A DNA stretch of 64,000 nt from Oligosphaera ethanolica (GCF_030814695.1 NZ_JAUSVL010000001.1:4562227-4626226), one strand, 5' to 3'; counted from the first letter of the stretch, positions 36,522-45,579 are shown. The notes: generated from the letters alone by a model not told the origin. Program-made: numbers and translations.

Positions 36522-37421
36522 ATGGACGGCGTCATCACCAGCATACAGCGCTTTTCCCTGAATGACGGCCCAGGCATTCGCACGACAGTCTTTTTCAAAG
36601 GCTGCAACTTGCGCTGTGCCTGGTGCCACAATCCCGAGACCTTCTCGCTGGCGGACGACATCATGGTCGATGCGTCGAAATGCATCGGCTGTCTGCATTG
36701 CGTGAAAGTCTGTCCCAGTGGCGCGCAGCGCGAAATCGACGGCAAGCACGCGTTTCAGCGCGATCTGTGCACGCACTGTGGTGCCTGCGCAGACGTCTGT
36801 TTCCCGGGCGCGCTGGAGCACACCGCCAAAGTGATGACTTGCGACGACGTCATGCGGGAAGTCCTGCAGGACAAGGCCTACTACCTGGATTCCGGTGGCG
36901 GCGTCACGCTGTCGGGCGGCGAGGCGATGCTCCAGACCGATTTTGCGGCCGAAATCACTGCCGCCTGCCACGAGCACGGCATTGAGTGCGCGGTGGAGAC
37001 CAATCTGGCCTACGACCTTGCGCCCTGCGAGGCCGTGCTGCGGGACTTCGATCTGATTATGTTCGACATCAAACAGATGGACTCGGCCCAGCACAAGCGG
37101 TGGACGGGCGCCGGCAATGAGACCATCCTGGCCAATGCCAAGCGCATGGACGGCTTTGCTCGGCCCATGATTGCGCGCGTGCCCTTGATACCGGGCGCCA
37201 CCGACGACATGGCGAATCTGGCGGCAACGGTGGATTTCCTGGCCACGCTCAAGAACTTGCGGTACCTGGAGCTATTGAATTTCAATCCCCTGGGCGAGGC
37301 GAAGTACCGTTGCCTGGCGCTGGACAATCCTTTTGTGACGGCGCGGCCTTACAGCGACCAGCAGATGAGCGATTATCAGCGGGCCTTGTCAGGTCGTGGT
37401 GTCGAAGTGCGAGTGGGGTGA
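36522..37421 (+). CDS. Glycyl-radical enzyme activating enzyme (radical SAM)
   Basis: A 299-residue activase. The radical SAM cluster is C28-x3-C32-x2-C35 (GCNLRCAWC). Two inserted ferredoxin clusters follow, C54/57/60/64 and C83/86/89/93, as in activases of dehydratase- and decarboxylase-type enzymes rather than PFL-AE, which lacks them. SGGEAMLQ is the SAM-binding GGE motif. The protein generates the glycyl radical on its partner, encoded 4 bp downstream. It works only without oxygen. Confidence 0.94.
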   Translation: MDGVITSIQRFSLNDGPGIRTTVFFKGCNLRCAWCHNPETFSLADDIMVDASKCIGCLHCVKVCPSGAQREIDGKHAFQRDLCTHCGACADVCFPGALEHTAKVMTCDDVMREVLQDKAYYLDSGGGVTLSGGEAMLQTDFAAEITAACHEHGIECAVETNLAYDLAPCEAVLRDFDLIMFDIKQMDSAQHKRWTGAGNETILANAKRMDGFARPMIARVPLIPGATDDMANLAATVDFLATLKNLRYLELLNFNPLGEAKYRCLALDNPFVTARPYSDQQMSDYQRALSGRGVEVRVG

Positions 37422-37425
37422 CGGC

Positions 37426-39615
37426 ATGATGATACAATTTATCAATCAGTATCCGGCGGACGAAGAATTCAGCTACGAGAAGCGCCTGCGTTTGTTGCGC
37501 GAGCGCAAGTTGGCGCAGACGCAGGAGAAGGTCGAGAAGCAGGGCGAGTTGAATCAGGACGACTACGGCCTGGTGGTGCCGCCGGACTACTTCCAATTTC
37601 AGATCACGCCGAACCATCCCGACGGTAAATTTTATGGTTATTCGGGTTGGACGGAGAACTACACGCGCCTGTTGGGCGAGCACCCGCTGTACTGCGATCC
37701 GCTGGACGCCTTTGTGGGCCGCGGCTTTTTCTTTCTGATTTGGTTGCGTGGCTTCGGTTGGCATCCGGATTATCCCTACGATGAGTTGCAGAAGGCCTTT
37801 GACAAGTACAACATCATCTCGGGCATTGGCCGCGACCACCATTTGAATCCCGACATCACGATGGGCATGCAGCTAGGCTGGGGCGGCATTCTGCAGAAGC
37901 TGGAGCATTATCGCGGGACGCACACGGCTGAGCATTATGAGTTTTACGACAGCGAGATTGCGGTGGTGAAGGCGATCATCACCTTCTTGCGGCGCATTGC
38001 CGGGCAGCTGGCGGAGTTGGCGCTGATTGAGCGCAACCCGACGCTGCGGCTGAATCTGTCCGAGATGGCCGACATCAATTTGCGCATGGCCGACGGCGCG
38101 CCGCAGACCATGCGTGAGGCGATCCAGTGGATGTGCTGGTTCAGTTTCTTCTCGCGGCTCTACAATCGCGGATCGGCGGGCGGGCAGCTTGACCAGATGC
38201 TGTTGCCGTACTACGAGCACGACATCGCGGCGGGTATCATCGATGACGACGACGCACGCTTCTACCTGGGCTGCCTGTTCTTCAACGACAGCCGCTATTA
38301 TCAGCTGGGCGGGCCGGACAAGGACGGCAACGACACCACCAATCACCTGTCTTACCTGATCTTGGAAGCAGCAGACATGGTCAATATCGCCTGCAACCTG
38401 ACGGTGCGCGTGCACGACAAGACCGACCCGGTCTTCATGCGCAAGGCCGTCGGCTACCTGTTCAGCAACAAGAATGGCTGGCCGCGCTTCACGGGCGATC
38501 GCGCGTTGGTCGAGGGCTTCATGCGTTGCGGTTTCTCGCGGGATCTGGCTCGCCGGCGACTGGCGTCGGGCTGCCATTGGATGAGCATACCGGGCATGGA
38601 ATACACCCTCAATGACGTCGTTAAAATCAATATCGCGAAGGTGTTCGAGGTCGCCTACCAAGAGATGGCGGCCGGAGCCGAGCAGAGCGTGGACAAGCTC
38701 TACGAGCTTTTCACCAAGCACCTCAAGGCGGCGGTGAAAGCCACGACTGACGGCATTGCCTTCCATCTCAAGTACCAGGACAAGAACGAGCCTGAGTTGA
38801 TCCTGAACCTGCTCAGCCACGGCCCCATCGAAAAAGGGCTCGATCTGACCAAGGGCGCGACGTTCTTCAATATGTGTGTGGACGGCTCCGGTATGGCCAC
38901 CATCGCCGATAGCTTCGCCGCTTGCGAACAACGCATCGAGCGCGAAAAACGCCTGAGCTTCGCCGAACTGACCGAGCTGCTGCAGACGAATTTCGCCGGC
39001 GTGGAGGGCGAGTACCGCCGGCAGATGCTGCAGCATTCCGAGCGCTTCTGCCAGGGCGAGTCGCTGGGCGATGCTTGGGCTGTGAAGATCACAGAGCTGT
39101 TCACGGGGCTGGTCCGCGCCGCGAACGACGAGCACCCGGGGTTGAATTTCATTCCGGGGTGGTTTTCGTGGGCGAACACGATTGAGTTCGGGAAGAAAGT
39201 GGGCGCGACGCCCAATGGCCGGCAAGCTGGCGAGCCGATCAACCACGGCGCCAATCCGCACCCGGGCTTCCGGCGTGACGGCGCGGTGACGGCGATGGCC
39301 AATTCGATTGCGGCGATACAGCCGGGTTACGGCAATACCGCGCCCGTGCAGCTGGAGCTCGATCCCGCGCTGGGCGATACGCCCGAGTCGCTCGACAAGT
39401 TGGTGAGCATGGTGCGCACGCTGCTCAACAGCGGCAATACCCTGCTGAACATCAATATCATTGACGAAGACAAGATATTGGCCGCACATGAAGACCCGTC
39501 GAAGTATCCGGACCTGGTGGTGCGGGTGACGGGCTTCACCGCGTATTTTTCGATGTTGTCGAAGGATTTCCGACAGCTGGTGGTCGATCGGATTTTGAGC
39601 AAAAGGAGTGCCTGA
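37426..39615 (+). CDS. Glycyl-radical enzyme with an atypical GCHW active-site motif
   Basis: A 729-residue pyruvate-formate-lyase-like barrel. The glycyl-radical loop RVTGFTAYFSMLSKDF places the radical on Gly703, 26 residues from the C-terminus. The thiyl Cys383 lies in SGCHWMSIPG. In known dehydratases (glycerol, choline, hydroxyproline) the motif is GCVE, with Glu acting as a base; here His-Trp follows, so the chemistry probably differs. ATG 37426 was chosen; the frame is open a little further up, inside the activase gene. The stop overlaps the start of the cupin gene (TGATG). Neighbouring sugar enzymes suggest a sugar- or polyol-derived substrate. Confidence 0.9.
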   Translation: MMIQFINQYPADEEFSYEKRLRLLRERKLAQTQEKVEKQGELNQDDYGLVVPPDYFQFQITPNHPDGKFYGYSGWTENYTRLLGEHPLYCDPLDAFVGRGFFFLIWLRGFGWHPDYPYDELQKAFDKYNIISGIGRDHHLNPDITMGMQLGWGGILQKLEHYRGTHTAEHYEFYDSEIAVVKAIITFLRRIAGQLAELALIERNPTLRLNLSEMADINLRMADGAPQTMREAIQWMCWFSFFSRLYNRGSAGGQLDQMLLPYYEHDIAAGIIDDDDARFYLGCLFFNDSRYYQLGGPDKDGNDTTNHLSYLILEAADMVNIACNLTVRVHDKTDPVFMRKAVGYLFSNKNGWPRFTGDRALVEGFMRCGFSRDLARRRLASGCHWMSIPGMEYTLNDVVKINIAKVFEVAYQEMAAGAEQSVDKLYELFTKHLKAAVKATTDGIAFHLKYQDKNEPELILNLLSHGPIEKGLDLTKGATFFNMCVDGSGMATIADSFAACEQRIEREKRLSFAELTELLQTNFAGVEGEYRRQMLQHSERFCQGESLGDAWAVKITELFTGLVRAANDEHPGLNFIPGWFSWANTIEFGKKVGATPNGRQAGEPINHGANPHPGFRRDGAVTAMANSIAAIQPGYGNTAPVQLELDPALGDTPESLDKLVSMVRTLLNSGNTLLNINIIDEDKILAAHEDPSKYPDLVVRVTGFTAYFSMLSKDFRQLVVDRILSKRSA

Positions 39616-40373
39616 TGGACGACGTGAAGATGGTTAGTGTCAATGACGCGCTCAAGGCGGGCGAAAGCCGCGTGATGCTGCCCGGTGAGATACCCGGCGC
39701 GACGGTATATCTGCATGCGCTGGGGGCGGGCGAACGCAAGACCTTCGCGGCGCTGGCGGACCGCGCGGTGATCCTCATGTCCGTTGATGGCGCCTACTGC
39801 TTCAGTTCCGGCGGCAAGACCGTCGCCGCCGAAGGCCGCTATGTCTTTGTGCCGGGCTGCGGCCGGGACGCCGACGTGCAGGCGCAAACCGCGACGCGCA
39901 TGCTGGAAATACAGTGGGAGATACCCGCCGCTGGCCGTGCGGCCTGGGCGACGCCGGAACGGGAGTTCCCCTACGTGCAGGAGTATTTCGCCGCCGTGCA
40001 GTATCGCGATCCCAACAAGAGCGACAAGACGATCAGCCGCGAGCTGGTGCGGCAGCGGGTGGTCCCGGGTTTCTGCATGGGGTCGGTCGAGTCCTATGGC
40101 TATGACAAAGTCGCGCAGCATCCGCATCCTATGCTCGACCAGTTCTTCTTCAGTTTTCCGGAAAATGACGTCGATGTGCTCATTGACGACTTCAAAGTGC
40201 CCATGCAGGGCGACACGCTGCTGCACATACCGCTGGGGTCGAATCACGGCGTTGAAGTGCACGGCGACAAGCACATGCACTACATCTGGATTGATTTCTT
40301 CCTCGGTCAGGCCGGCTTGGAGCGCCTGGACCGCAGTCATAAACCGACCGGGACCATGCGCAGTTTCAAGTAG
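39615..40373 (+). CDS. Cupin-type protein of the glycyl-radical cluster
   Basis: A 252-residue protein that looks like two cupin sandwiches. The second has a metal-site-like set of His: QHPHPMLDQFFF and later NHGVEVHGDKHMHYIW. The first half keeps the beta-strand pattern without clear ligands. Such proteins are often isomerases or sugar-binding accessory proteins. It overlaps the glycyl-radical enzyme gene by one base and precedes the manA-like gene by 8 bp, so it is translationally coupled to both. Exact function not recognised. Confidence 0.65.
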   Translation: MDDVKMVSVNDALKAGESRVMLPGEIPGATVYLHALGAGERKTFAALADRAVILMSVDGAYCFSSGGKTVAAEGRYVFVPGCGRDADVQAQTATRMLEIQWEIPAAGRAAWATPEREFPYVQEYFAAVQYRDPNKSDKTISRELVRQRVVPGFCMGSVESYGYDKVAQHPHPMLDQFFFSFPENDVDVLIDDFKVPMQGDTLLHIPLGSNHGVEVHGDKHMHYIWIDFFLGQAGLERLDRSHKPTGTMRSFK

Positions 40374-40381
40374 GACTAAGC

Positions 40382-41455
40382 ATGAAAAACATCTATCCAC
40401 TGCAACGCGCAAAGGCTTGGCGAAGTTACCTCGGTGGCGCCATGATCGGCGCGTTCTTTGGTGAAGATGGCGTGCGTGACGGGCATTATCCGGAAGAATG
40501 GATTGCCTCGGTGGTGCCGGCGCGCAATGCCGGGCGGCCGGCAACGGACCCGCCCGAGGGCCTGAGTATGCTCAAGGACGATCCGGGCGTGTCGTTGCGG
40601 GACTTGCTGGCCGCCGAGCCGGCGCGGTTGCTGGGCGATGTGCATGTTCGGCGCTGGGGTGCATCGCCGGGCGTGCTGCTCAAGATCATTGACGCAGCGG
40701 AACGCCTGACCATCCAAGTCCATCCGGATCGCGCGACGGCCGCCGCGTTGTTCAACTCGCCTTTCGGCAAGACCGAATGCTGGCATATCCTCGGCGGGCG
40801 CGACATTAACGGCGAGCGCCCTTGCATCTATTTTGGTTTCAAACCGGGCGTTACTCGCGCCCGATGGGAAGGGGTTTTCGCGGCGCAGGACATTCCAGCC
40901 ATGCTCGACTGTCTGCATCGGCTGGATGTCCGCGCCGGCGAAACCTATCTGATTCCGGGCGGCATTCCCCATGCGATTGGCGCGGGGTGCTTCCTGCTGG
41001 AGGTCCAGGAGCCCACAGATTTCACGATCCGCACCGAGCGGACCACGCCGTCGGGCATGGTCGTGCCTGACGAGAGCTGCCACCAGGGCCTGGGCTTCAC
41101 GCGGATGTTCGATTGTTTCCACTACGACGGCGTGTCGCGTGACGAGCTACTGCGGCACTGGCGCGTGGAACGCCAGGGCGACACGCTGATCAGCCACGAG
41201 CAATCGGGCTGTTTCGCCATGACGATCCACGACTGCGAGCAGGCGCGTACGCTGCCGGCTACCGGGGCTTTCCGCGGGCTGTTTGTGCTGTCGGGCCAAG
41301 GCGTGATCGCCGCCGACGGCGAACGGCAGACTGCCTGCAAGGGCGACCAGTTCTTCGTGGCGGCATCGGCCGGCGAGGTCCAGCTGCTGCCCGATATGGC
41401 CATGACACTGATCGAATTTGCTGGCCCGCAATGCGCGGCCAGCCAAGAAAACTGA
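40382..41455 (+). CDS. Mannose-6-phosphate isomerase class I homologue
   Basis: A 357-residue type I phosphomannose isomerase-like protein. Zinc ligands fit the family: QVHPD, KTECWHIL and GGIPHAIGAG. The C-terminal cupin (FRGLFVLSGQGVI) is also typical. It interconverts an aldose phosphate and a ketose phosphate, classically mannose-6-phosphate and fructose-6-phosphate, but in this setting may act on another sugar. It lies 8 bp after the cupin gene. The length is slightly short compared with E. coli ManA (391). Confidence 0.85.
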   Translation: MKNIYPLQRAKAWRSYLGGAMIGAFFGEDGVRDGHYPEEWIASVVPARNAGRPATDPPEGLSMLKDDPGVSLRDLLAAEPARLLGDVHVRRWGASPGVLLKIIDAAERLTIQVHPDRATAAALFNSPFGKTECWHILGGRDINGERPCIYFGFKPGVTRARWEGVFAAQDIPAMLDCLHRLDVRAGETYLIPGGIPHAIGAGCFLLEVQEPTDFTIRTERTTPSGMVVPDESCHQGLGFTRMFDCFHYDGVSRDELLRHWRVERQGDTLISHEQSGCFAMTIHDCEQARTLPATGAFRGLFVLSGQGVIAADGERQTACKGDQFFVAASAGEVQLLPDMAMTLIEFAGPQCAASQEN

Positions 41456-41568
41456 CCGGGCCGCCGCTGGCGAAGGTCGCCGGCGACGGGAAGATGAGCA
41501 TGCATAATGATCTCTGCGGGCCGCAATTGGCCTCGCAACGGAGAACACAACCAACTGGGGAGCTGATC

Positions 41569-42345
41569 ATGAAATTCGGTGTGGGTACGTCCATCAAGAA
41601 TGCTGAAATCGTTGCCGCCGCCGGCTTCGATTACCTCGAAATTTTTGCGGCAGGCAATTTGGCTCTGAGCATTCCGGAAGAGACCTGGCGGGAGAATCTG
41701 CGGCGGATCAAGGGCGCGCCGTTGCCGGTACTGGCCATGGCGGCGATATTGCCGGCGACGGTGCAATTGGTCGGGGATGGCGTCGATATGGCTGCCAATG
41801 TGTCGTACATGGAACGCCTGCTTGACCGGGCGGCGGCGGCGGGTATCCGCAAGCTGGTCTTCGGCTCGAATAAATCGCGCACCATCCCGGAGGGCTTTGA
41901 TCACGCGGTGGCGGCGCGGCAGCTGGAAGATTACTTGCTGGCGATTGTTGGCCCGGCCGAGGACCGCGGCGTGCAATTTGTGATCGAGCCCCTGCATGCC
42001 GAATGCACCAACACCTTCACGACCATCGCCGCCAGCGCGGCCATGGTGCGCAAAATCAATCGGCCGGGCATGGCCCTGCTGGTGGACTTTTATCACTTCC
42101 ACAAGACCGACCACGATGTGCTGTCGCTGTGCTGGAATGCCGACCTGCTGCGGCACAGTCATGTCTCCGGCAAGAGCCGCGAAATACCCGGTACCGTCGC
42201 TTGCGATTACGTGCCCTTTATGCGGATTTTACGTCAGGCCGGCTATGACCACAGCATGTCCATTGAGGCGACATTCCCCCTGACGGCAGACAACGCCAAG
42301 GCCGCGCAGGAAACGCTGCAACAGGCATGGACGGCCGCTGGATGA
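41569..42345 (+). CDS. Xylose-isomerase-like TIM barrel protein
   Basis: A 258-residue barrel starting MKFGVGTSIKNAEI. Putative metal ligands: E in VIEPLH, D in LVDFYHFH, H in RHSHVSGKS and E in SIEATFP. A GGGGAG site precedes ATG 41569, which decides the start. It is a second isomerase/epimerase of the cluster, distinct from the fused one. The gap to the manA-like gene is 113 bp, and a hairpin terminator lies just after the stop. Confidence 0.83.
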   Translation: MKFGVGTSIKNAEIVAAAGFDYLEIFAAGNLALSIPEETWRENLRRIKGAPLPVLAMAAILPATVQLVGDGVDMAANVSYMERLLDRAAAAGIRKLVFGSNKSRTIPEGFDHAVAARQLEDYLLAIVGPAEDRGVQFVIEPLHAECTNTFTTIAASAAMVRKINRPGMALLVDFYHFHKTDHDVLSLCWNADLLRHSHVSGKSREIPGTVACDYVPFMRILRQAGYDHSMSIEATFPLTADNAKAAQETLQQAWTAAG

Positions 42346-42392
42346 GGTATCTGCTTGGCAGACTAGTCAGCAGGAACTACAGTTGAGTCCAT

Positions 42393-42424
42393 GCGGCCGG
42401 TGTGGTGCCGGCCGCTGTTGTTTT
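42393..42424 (+). terminator. Rho-independent terminator or attenuator
   Basis: Perfect 8-bp stem GCGGCCGG / CCGGCCGC with a 7-base loop, followed by TGTTGTTTT. It separates the isomerase gene from the esterase gene, so the esterase may be expressed at a lower level or from read-through. Confidence 0.65.
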
Positions 42425-42440
42425 GGCTTGGGAGATGATC

Positions 42441-44267
42441 ATGGAAGCGACATTTGGGCAGGCGGTGCAGGACTTTTATCTGGAGCAGCTGCGACTGAAT
42501 TACCGCGAACGGCAGGAGCGCCTGCGGGCTGTGCGGAACGCTGCTGACGCCTTGGCCTATGTGCGGCAGGTCCGGGAGAAGATACGGCCGCTGTTTCGTC
42601 TGCCGGCGGAAAAATGCCCCTTGGCGGTGGAGACCTTGGGCGAGTTGCGTTTTGACGGCTTTCGGATGGAGAAGCTGCGCTATTACAGCCGGCCGGGCTT
42701 TGCGGTGACGGCCAATCTCTATGTGCCGGATGGGCTGTCGGCGCCGGCGCCGGCCGTTCTTGAGCAGTGCGGCCACACGGCGGAGGGCAAAGCCGGGCCG
42801 ATTTACCAGCAGGCAGCGCGGGGACTGGCCCTGGCGGGCTGTGTCGCGCTGGTGATTGATCCGATTGGCCAGGGCGACCGTCGGCAATTTCTGCGGGTAC
42901 CGGGTTTCGAGGGCGCTTGCTGGGACGAGCATTCCATCATCGGCAGGCAGCTGATACCCCTCGGCGACTGGCTGGGCAGCTGGATGGCGTGGGATGGTAT
43001 TCGCGCGATCGACCTGTTGCTGTCGCGGCCCGAGGTGGACGCGACCCGCATTGCGGTCACCGGCACTTCTGGCGGCGGCACGGCGACGACTTTTGTTGGC
43101 GCTCTGGATGATCGTATCAGCATGCTGGCACCGAGTTGCTATATCACCAGCTGGCTGCGTAATGTCAGCAATGAACGGCCCACTGACAATGAGCAGATGC
43201 CGCCTGGAGCGCTGGCGGCCGGACTCGAAATCGCCGACTTCCTGATCGCCCAGGCGCCGCGGCCGACGCTGATTATGGGCCAGAAAAACGACTTCTTTGA
43301 TGCGCGCGGTACTCGTGAGGCCTACGAGGACGTCGCGCACATTTACGACATGCTGGGCGCGCCAGGTGCCGTTGAGCTGGTGATCGGGCCGAGCCATCAC
43401 ACGCTTTGCGTAAATCTGCGCGAGGCGCTGTACAGCTTTGTCACCCGCCACGCGGGCTTGCCGGAAATGCGGCAGGAGCCGGCGGACATTCCGGTATCGA
43501 CGCCTGACGAGTTATGCTGTGCTGAGACGGCGCCGCGAGTGGCGCGCGAGCTGTTCGCCGAGGACGCCCGCCGGCGTATTGCGCTGCGGCCCTCGCTCAG
43601 CGCTGACGAGCGGCAGACATATTTCCGCGACGCCTTGCGGCTGGAGCTGCCCGTGATGGCGCCGGCCTATCGCGTGTTGCGCGAGACGCGCTTGGGCGGG
43701 TGGGCCTTTTCGCGCTTTGGTCTTGAGACTGAGCCGGAGCGGGTCATGGCGCTACTGCTGCGGCGGGACCGCAGCGTGTTCTATCATCTGCCGGAAGAGC
43801 AGGGCGATATCACGCTGTACATTCCGCATGTGGATGCCAAGGACGAGATGGCCGCGATGCCCGACGATGGACCGCTGTGGGGTCTGGACCTGCGCGGTGT
43901 CGGCGAACTCACGCCGGCGGGCTGCTATCAGGATCGCCCACGGGAGAATTTTTTCCGCAGCAACGGCTTTGATTACAACTACGCGGCCTTGGGGATGATG
44001 CTTGACCGGCCCTACCTGGGGGGGAAGGTGCGGGACATTCTCGGCGCGCTGGCGTTGCTCGGCCGGGGTGGTGCGCGGGTGCGGCTGGTTGCGCGCGGGC
44101 AGGGCTGCGTGCCGGCGCAATTGGCCGCCATGTTCGCGGAGTGCGTCGTGGCTTGCGAGTTGATAGACCAGCCGGAAAGCTGGGCCGAGGCCGTGCTCAG
44201 TGATCTGCCGGCGCTGCCGCAGTCGGCCATGCTCTTCGGCGCCATCGACCACGCCGACTGGCGGTGA
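42441..44267 (+). CDS. Two-domain alpha/beta-hydrolase (sugar-ester esterase-like)
   Basis: A 608-residue protein with the same plan as the product of 9487-11472. The first domain has the nucleophile elbow GTSGGGTA and a His in GPSHHTLC. The second hydrolase-like domain has lost its nucleophile (ARGQGCVP). Start at ATG 42441: a GGAG lies at ideal distance, whereas the ATG at 42435 overlaps that site. No signal peptide is seen, so the ester substrate is probably cleaved inside the cell. It is the last gene of the rightward cluster, after a hairpin. Confidence 0.78.
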   Translation: MEATFGQAVQDFYLEQLRLNYRERQERLRAVRNAADALAYVRQVREKIRPLFRLPAEKCPLAVETLGELRFDGFRMEKLRYYSRPGFAVTANLYVPDGLSAPAPAVLEQCGHTAEGKAGPIYQQAARGLALAGCVALVIDPIGQGDRRQFLRVPGFEGACWDEHSIIGRQLIPLGDWLGSWMAWDGIRAIDLLLSRPEVDATRIAVTGTSGGGTATTFVGALDDRISMLAPSCYITSWLRNVSNERPTDNEQMPPGALAAGLEIADFLIAQAPRPTLIMGQKNDFFDARGTREAYEDVAHIYDMLGAPGAVELVIGPSHHTLCVNLREALYSFVTRHAGLPEMRQEPADIPVSTPDELCCAETAPRVARELFAEDARRRIALRPSLSADERQTYFRDALRLELPVMAPAYRVLRETRLGGWAFSRFGLETEPERVMALLLRRDRSVFYHLPEEQGDITLYIPHVDAKDEMAAMPDDGPLWGLDLRGVGELTPAGCYQDRPRENFFRSNGFDYNYAALGMMLDRPYLGGKVRDILGALALLGRGGARVRLVARGQGCVPAQLAAMFAECVVACELIDQPESWAEAVLSDLPALPQSAMLFGAIDHADWR

Positions 44268-44334
44268 CGGGATTACCAGGAGTTTTTTCTATCCGCAGAT
44301 TGCGCAGATTGGCGCCGATTTCAGAGAGCTAGTG

Positions 44335-44673
44335 CCTGTCCGAAAAGCATAGTTGGGTTTTGCGAGGGGGAGGAAAATACCCTTCGCTTCGCTCGGGCCG
44401 CCGCTGCGCGGCTATCAGACTATCCCTGCACCTGCGGTGCAGGTCTGCGGCCCATTGGCCCTTTCCTCCCCCTCGCGCTCCCCCACCTATCCCTTTTCGG
44501 CTCAGCGCCTTGCGGCAATCGCTTCGCGTTTGCCGCAAGACGCTGAGCGTCAGCAGCTGAGGGTTCGGACTGGGCTTTTTACCGCTGTTTTCGCTGAAGT
44601 CATGGCTATTTTATGGCTAAAGAAAGACGGAAAGCACGCTTACGGCAGGCAAATATAGTTTTCGGATGACCTC
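44335..44673. repeat. MITE-like dispersed repeat, copy 2 (~339 bp)
   Basis: Flanked by a 9-bp direct repeat GAGCTAGTG (44326-44334 and 44674-44682). The ends CCTGTCCGAAAAGC and GTTTTCGGATGAC are an imperfect inverted repeat. Inside, GCGAGGGGGAGGAAA and TTTCCTCCCCCTCGC form a 15-bp perfect inverted repeat across ~110 bp. Short open frames inside are conserved only because the DNA is. Confidence 0.88.
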
Positions 44674-44701
44674 GAGCTAGTGGGGAGCGTGCTGGAAAAC
44701 T

Positions 44702-44737
44702 GTTGTTATATTGTTGTTGCAACAATGATACAACAAC
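44702..44737. promoter_or_regulatory. Promoter and autoregulatory operator of the toxin-antitoxin pair
   Basis: An 18+18-bp dyad (44702-44719 with 44720-44737; 15 of 18 positions pair) centred on TTGTTGCAACAA. It overlaps a promoter made of TTGTTA (44703-44708), a 17-bp spacer and TGATAC (44726-44731). An AGGAGG ribosome site follows at 44739-44744. Confidence 0.65.
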
Positions 44738-44749
44738 CAGGAGGTATTT

Positions 44750-44977
44750 ATGTTCAAGACCCTCACCCGTCACGGCAACAGCCTCGCGCTGGTGATTGAG
44801 CGGCCCATTTTGGAGCTTCTTGGCGCGGGCATTGACACGCCCTTCGAGGTGACGACTGATGGCAATGCGCTGATTTTGACACCGGTCAGGGATGCCGCCC
44901 GGGCGGAGCGTTTTCGCGCTTCGCTGGAAAAGGTCGGGAAAAAATACGCCGGCACTTTTGAGGAACTGGCCAAGTGA
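44750..44977 (+). CDS. AbrB/MazE-type antitoxin
   Basis: A 75-residue protein. The first 45 residues form a swapped-hairpin AbrB DNA-binding domain (LTRHGNSLALVIERPILELL). The charged C-terminal tail would wrap the toxin. It represses its own promoter in known systems, and a large dyad precedes the gene. The stop overlaps the toxin start by 4 bp (ATGA-type). Confidence 0.88.
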   Translation: MFKTLTRHGNSLALVIERPILELLGAGIDTPFEVTTDGNALILTPVRDAARAERFRASLEKVGKKYAGTFEELAK

Positions 44978-45363
44978 ATGGCGAGCTGGAATTTCTGACT
45001 TTTGCGGACGTCATGGCGATGCACGCGTATCAGATTGGGCACTTCGGCGGTGCGTTGGGGATTCGCGATGTCGAGTTGCTCAAATCGGCGTTGGCCATGC
45101 CGCCGGCGACGTATGGTGGTCAGTATCTGCATACGGACATCTTCGAGATGGCGGCTGCATATCTCTACCACTTGGTTGCCAATCATCCCTTTGTTGATGG
45201 CAACAAGCGCGTTGGTGCCATGGCCGCGTTGATCTTTCTTGATCTCAACGGTGTGGACTTTGCGGCGAGTAACGACGAACTCACCGAGGTGGTTCTCGCG
45301 GTCGCCAGCGGCGGGATGAAAAAGCCGGAGATAGCCGTTTTTCTGAAAGGGCACGCGCACTGA
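44974..45363 (+). CDS. doc: Fic/Doc-family toxin
   Basis: A 129-residue death-on-curing protein with the active-site motif HPFVDGNKRVGA. Doc phosphorylates elongation factor Tu and blocks translation; Fic relatives AMPylate targets. The standard partner of Doc is Phd, but here the antitoxin is an AbrB-fold protein, a combination known from other genomes. The frame is complete. Confidence 0.9.
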   Translation: MNGELEFLTFADVMAMHAYQIGHFGGALGIRDVELLKSALAMPPATYGGQYLHTDIFEMAAAYLYHLVANHPFVDGNKRVGAMAALIFLDLNGVDFAASNDELTEVVLAVASGGMKKPEIAVFLKGHAH

Positions 45364-45460
45364 GTGGGCACTGGGTATCCAACGCCTGTTTCCGGAGTCG
45401 TATGACTGCGGCAGGCAAACAACTCTCTCTGGGGCAGTTGGACGCGAGGTGCCCGGCCAA

Positions 45461-45571
45461 TGTGGCGCCCTCCGGGCGCAATGCCAAGGTGTTGTCCTAC
45501 CCCGGGTTGCGGCGCCCTCCGGGCGCCTCACCCGGGGTTATGCATGGTCCGGCCCTCCGGGCCGAACTTGG
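45461..45571. repeat. REP-like palindrome block, uninterrupted copy
   Basis: Two GGCGCCCTCCGGGCGC palindromes and one CGGCCCTCCGGGCCG. The second is bracketed by ACCCCGGG and CCCGGGGT, which can pair. At 28.3 kb the same outer stem reads ACCCTGG / CCAGGGT, a compensated change. Confidence 0.85.
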
Positions 45572-45579
45572 CGGATCGT

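Noticed and set aside
35361..37094. 577-codon minus-strand frame opposite the fusion and activase genes
   Set aside because: It crosses the boundary of two well-supported genes and has no recognisable motif.
44353..44658. Similar ~90-100 codon frames inside MITE copies 2 and 3
   Set aside because: The frames are alike only because the DNA repeats are nearly identical; copy 1 breaks the frame and there is no ribosome site.
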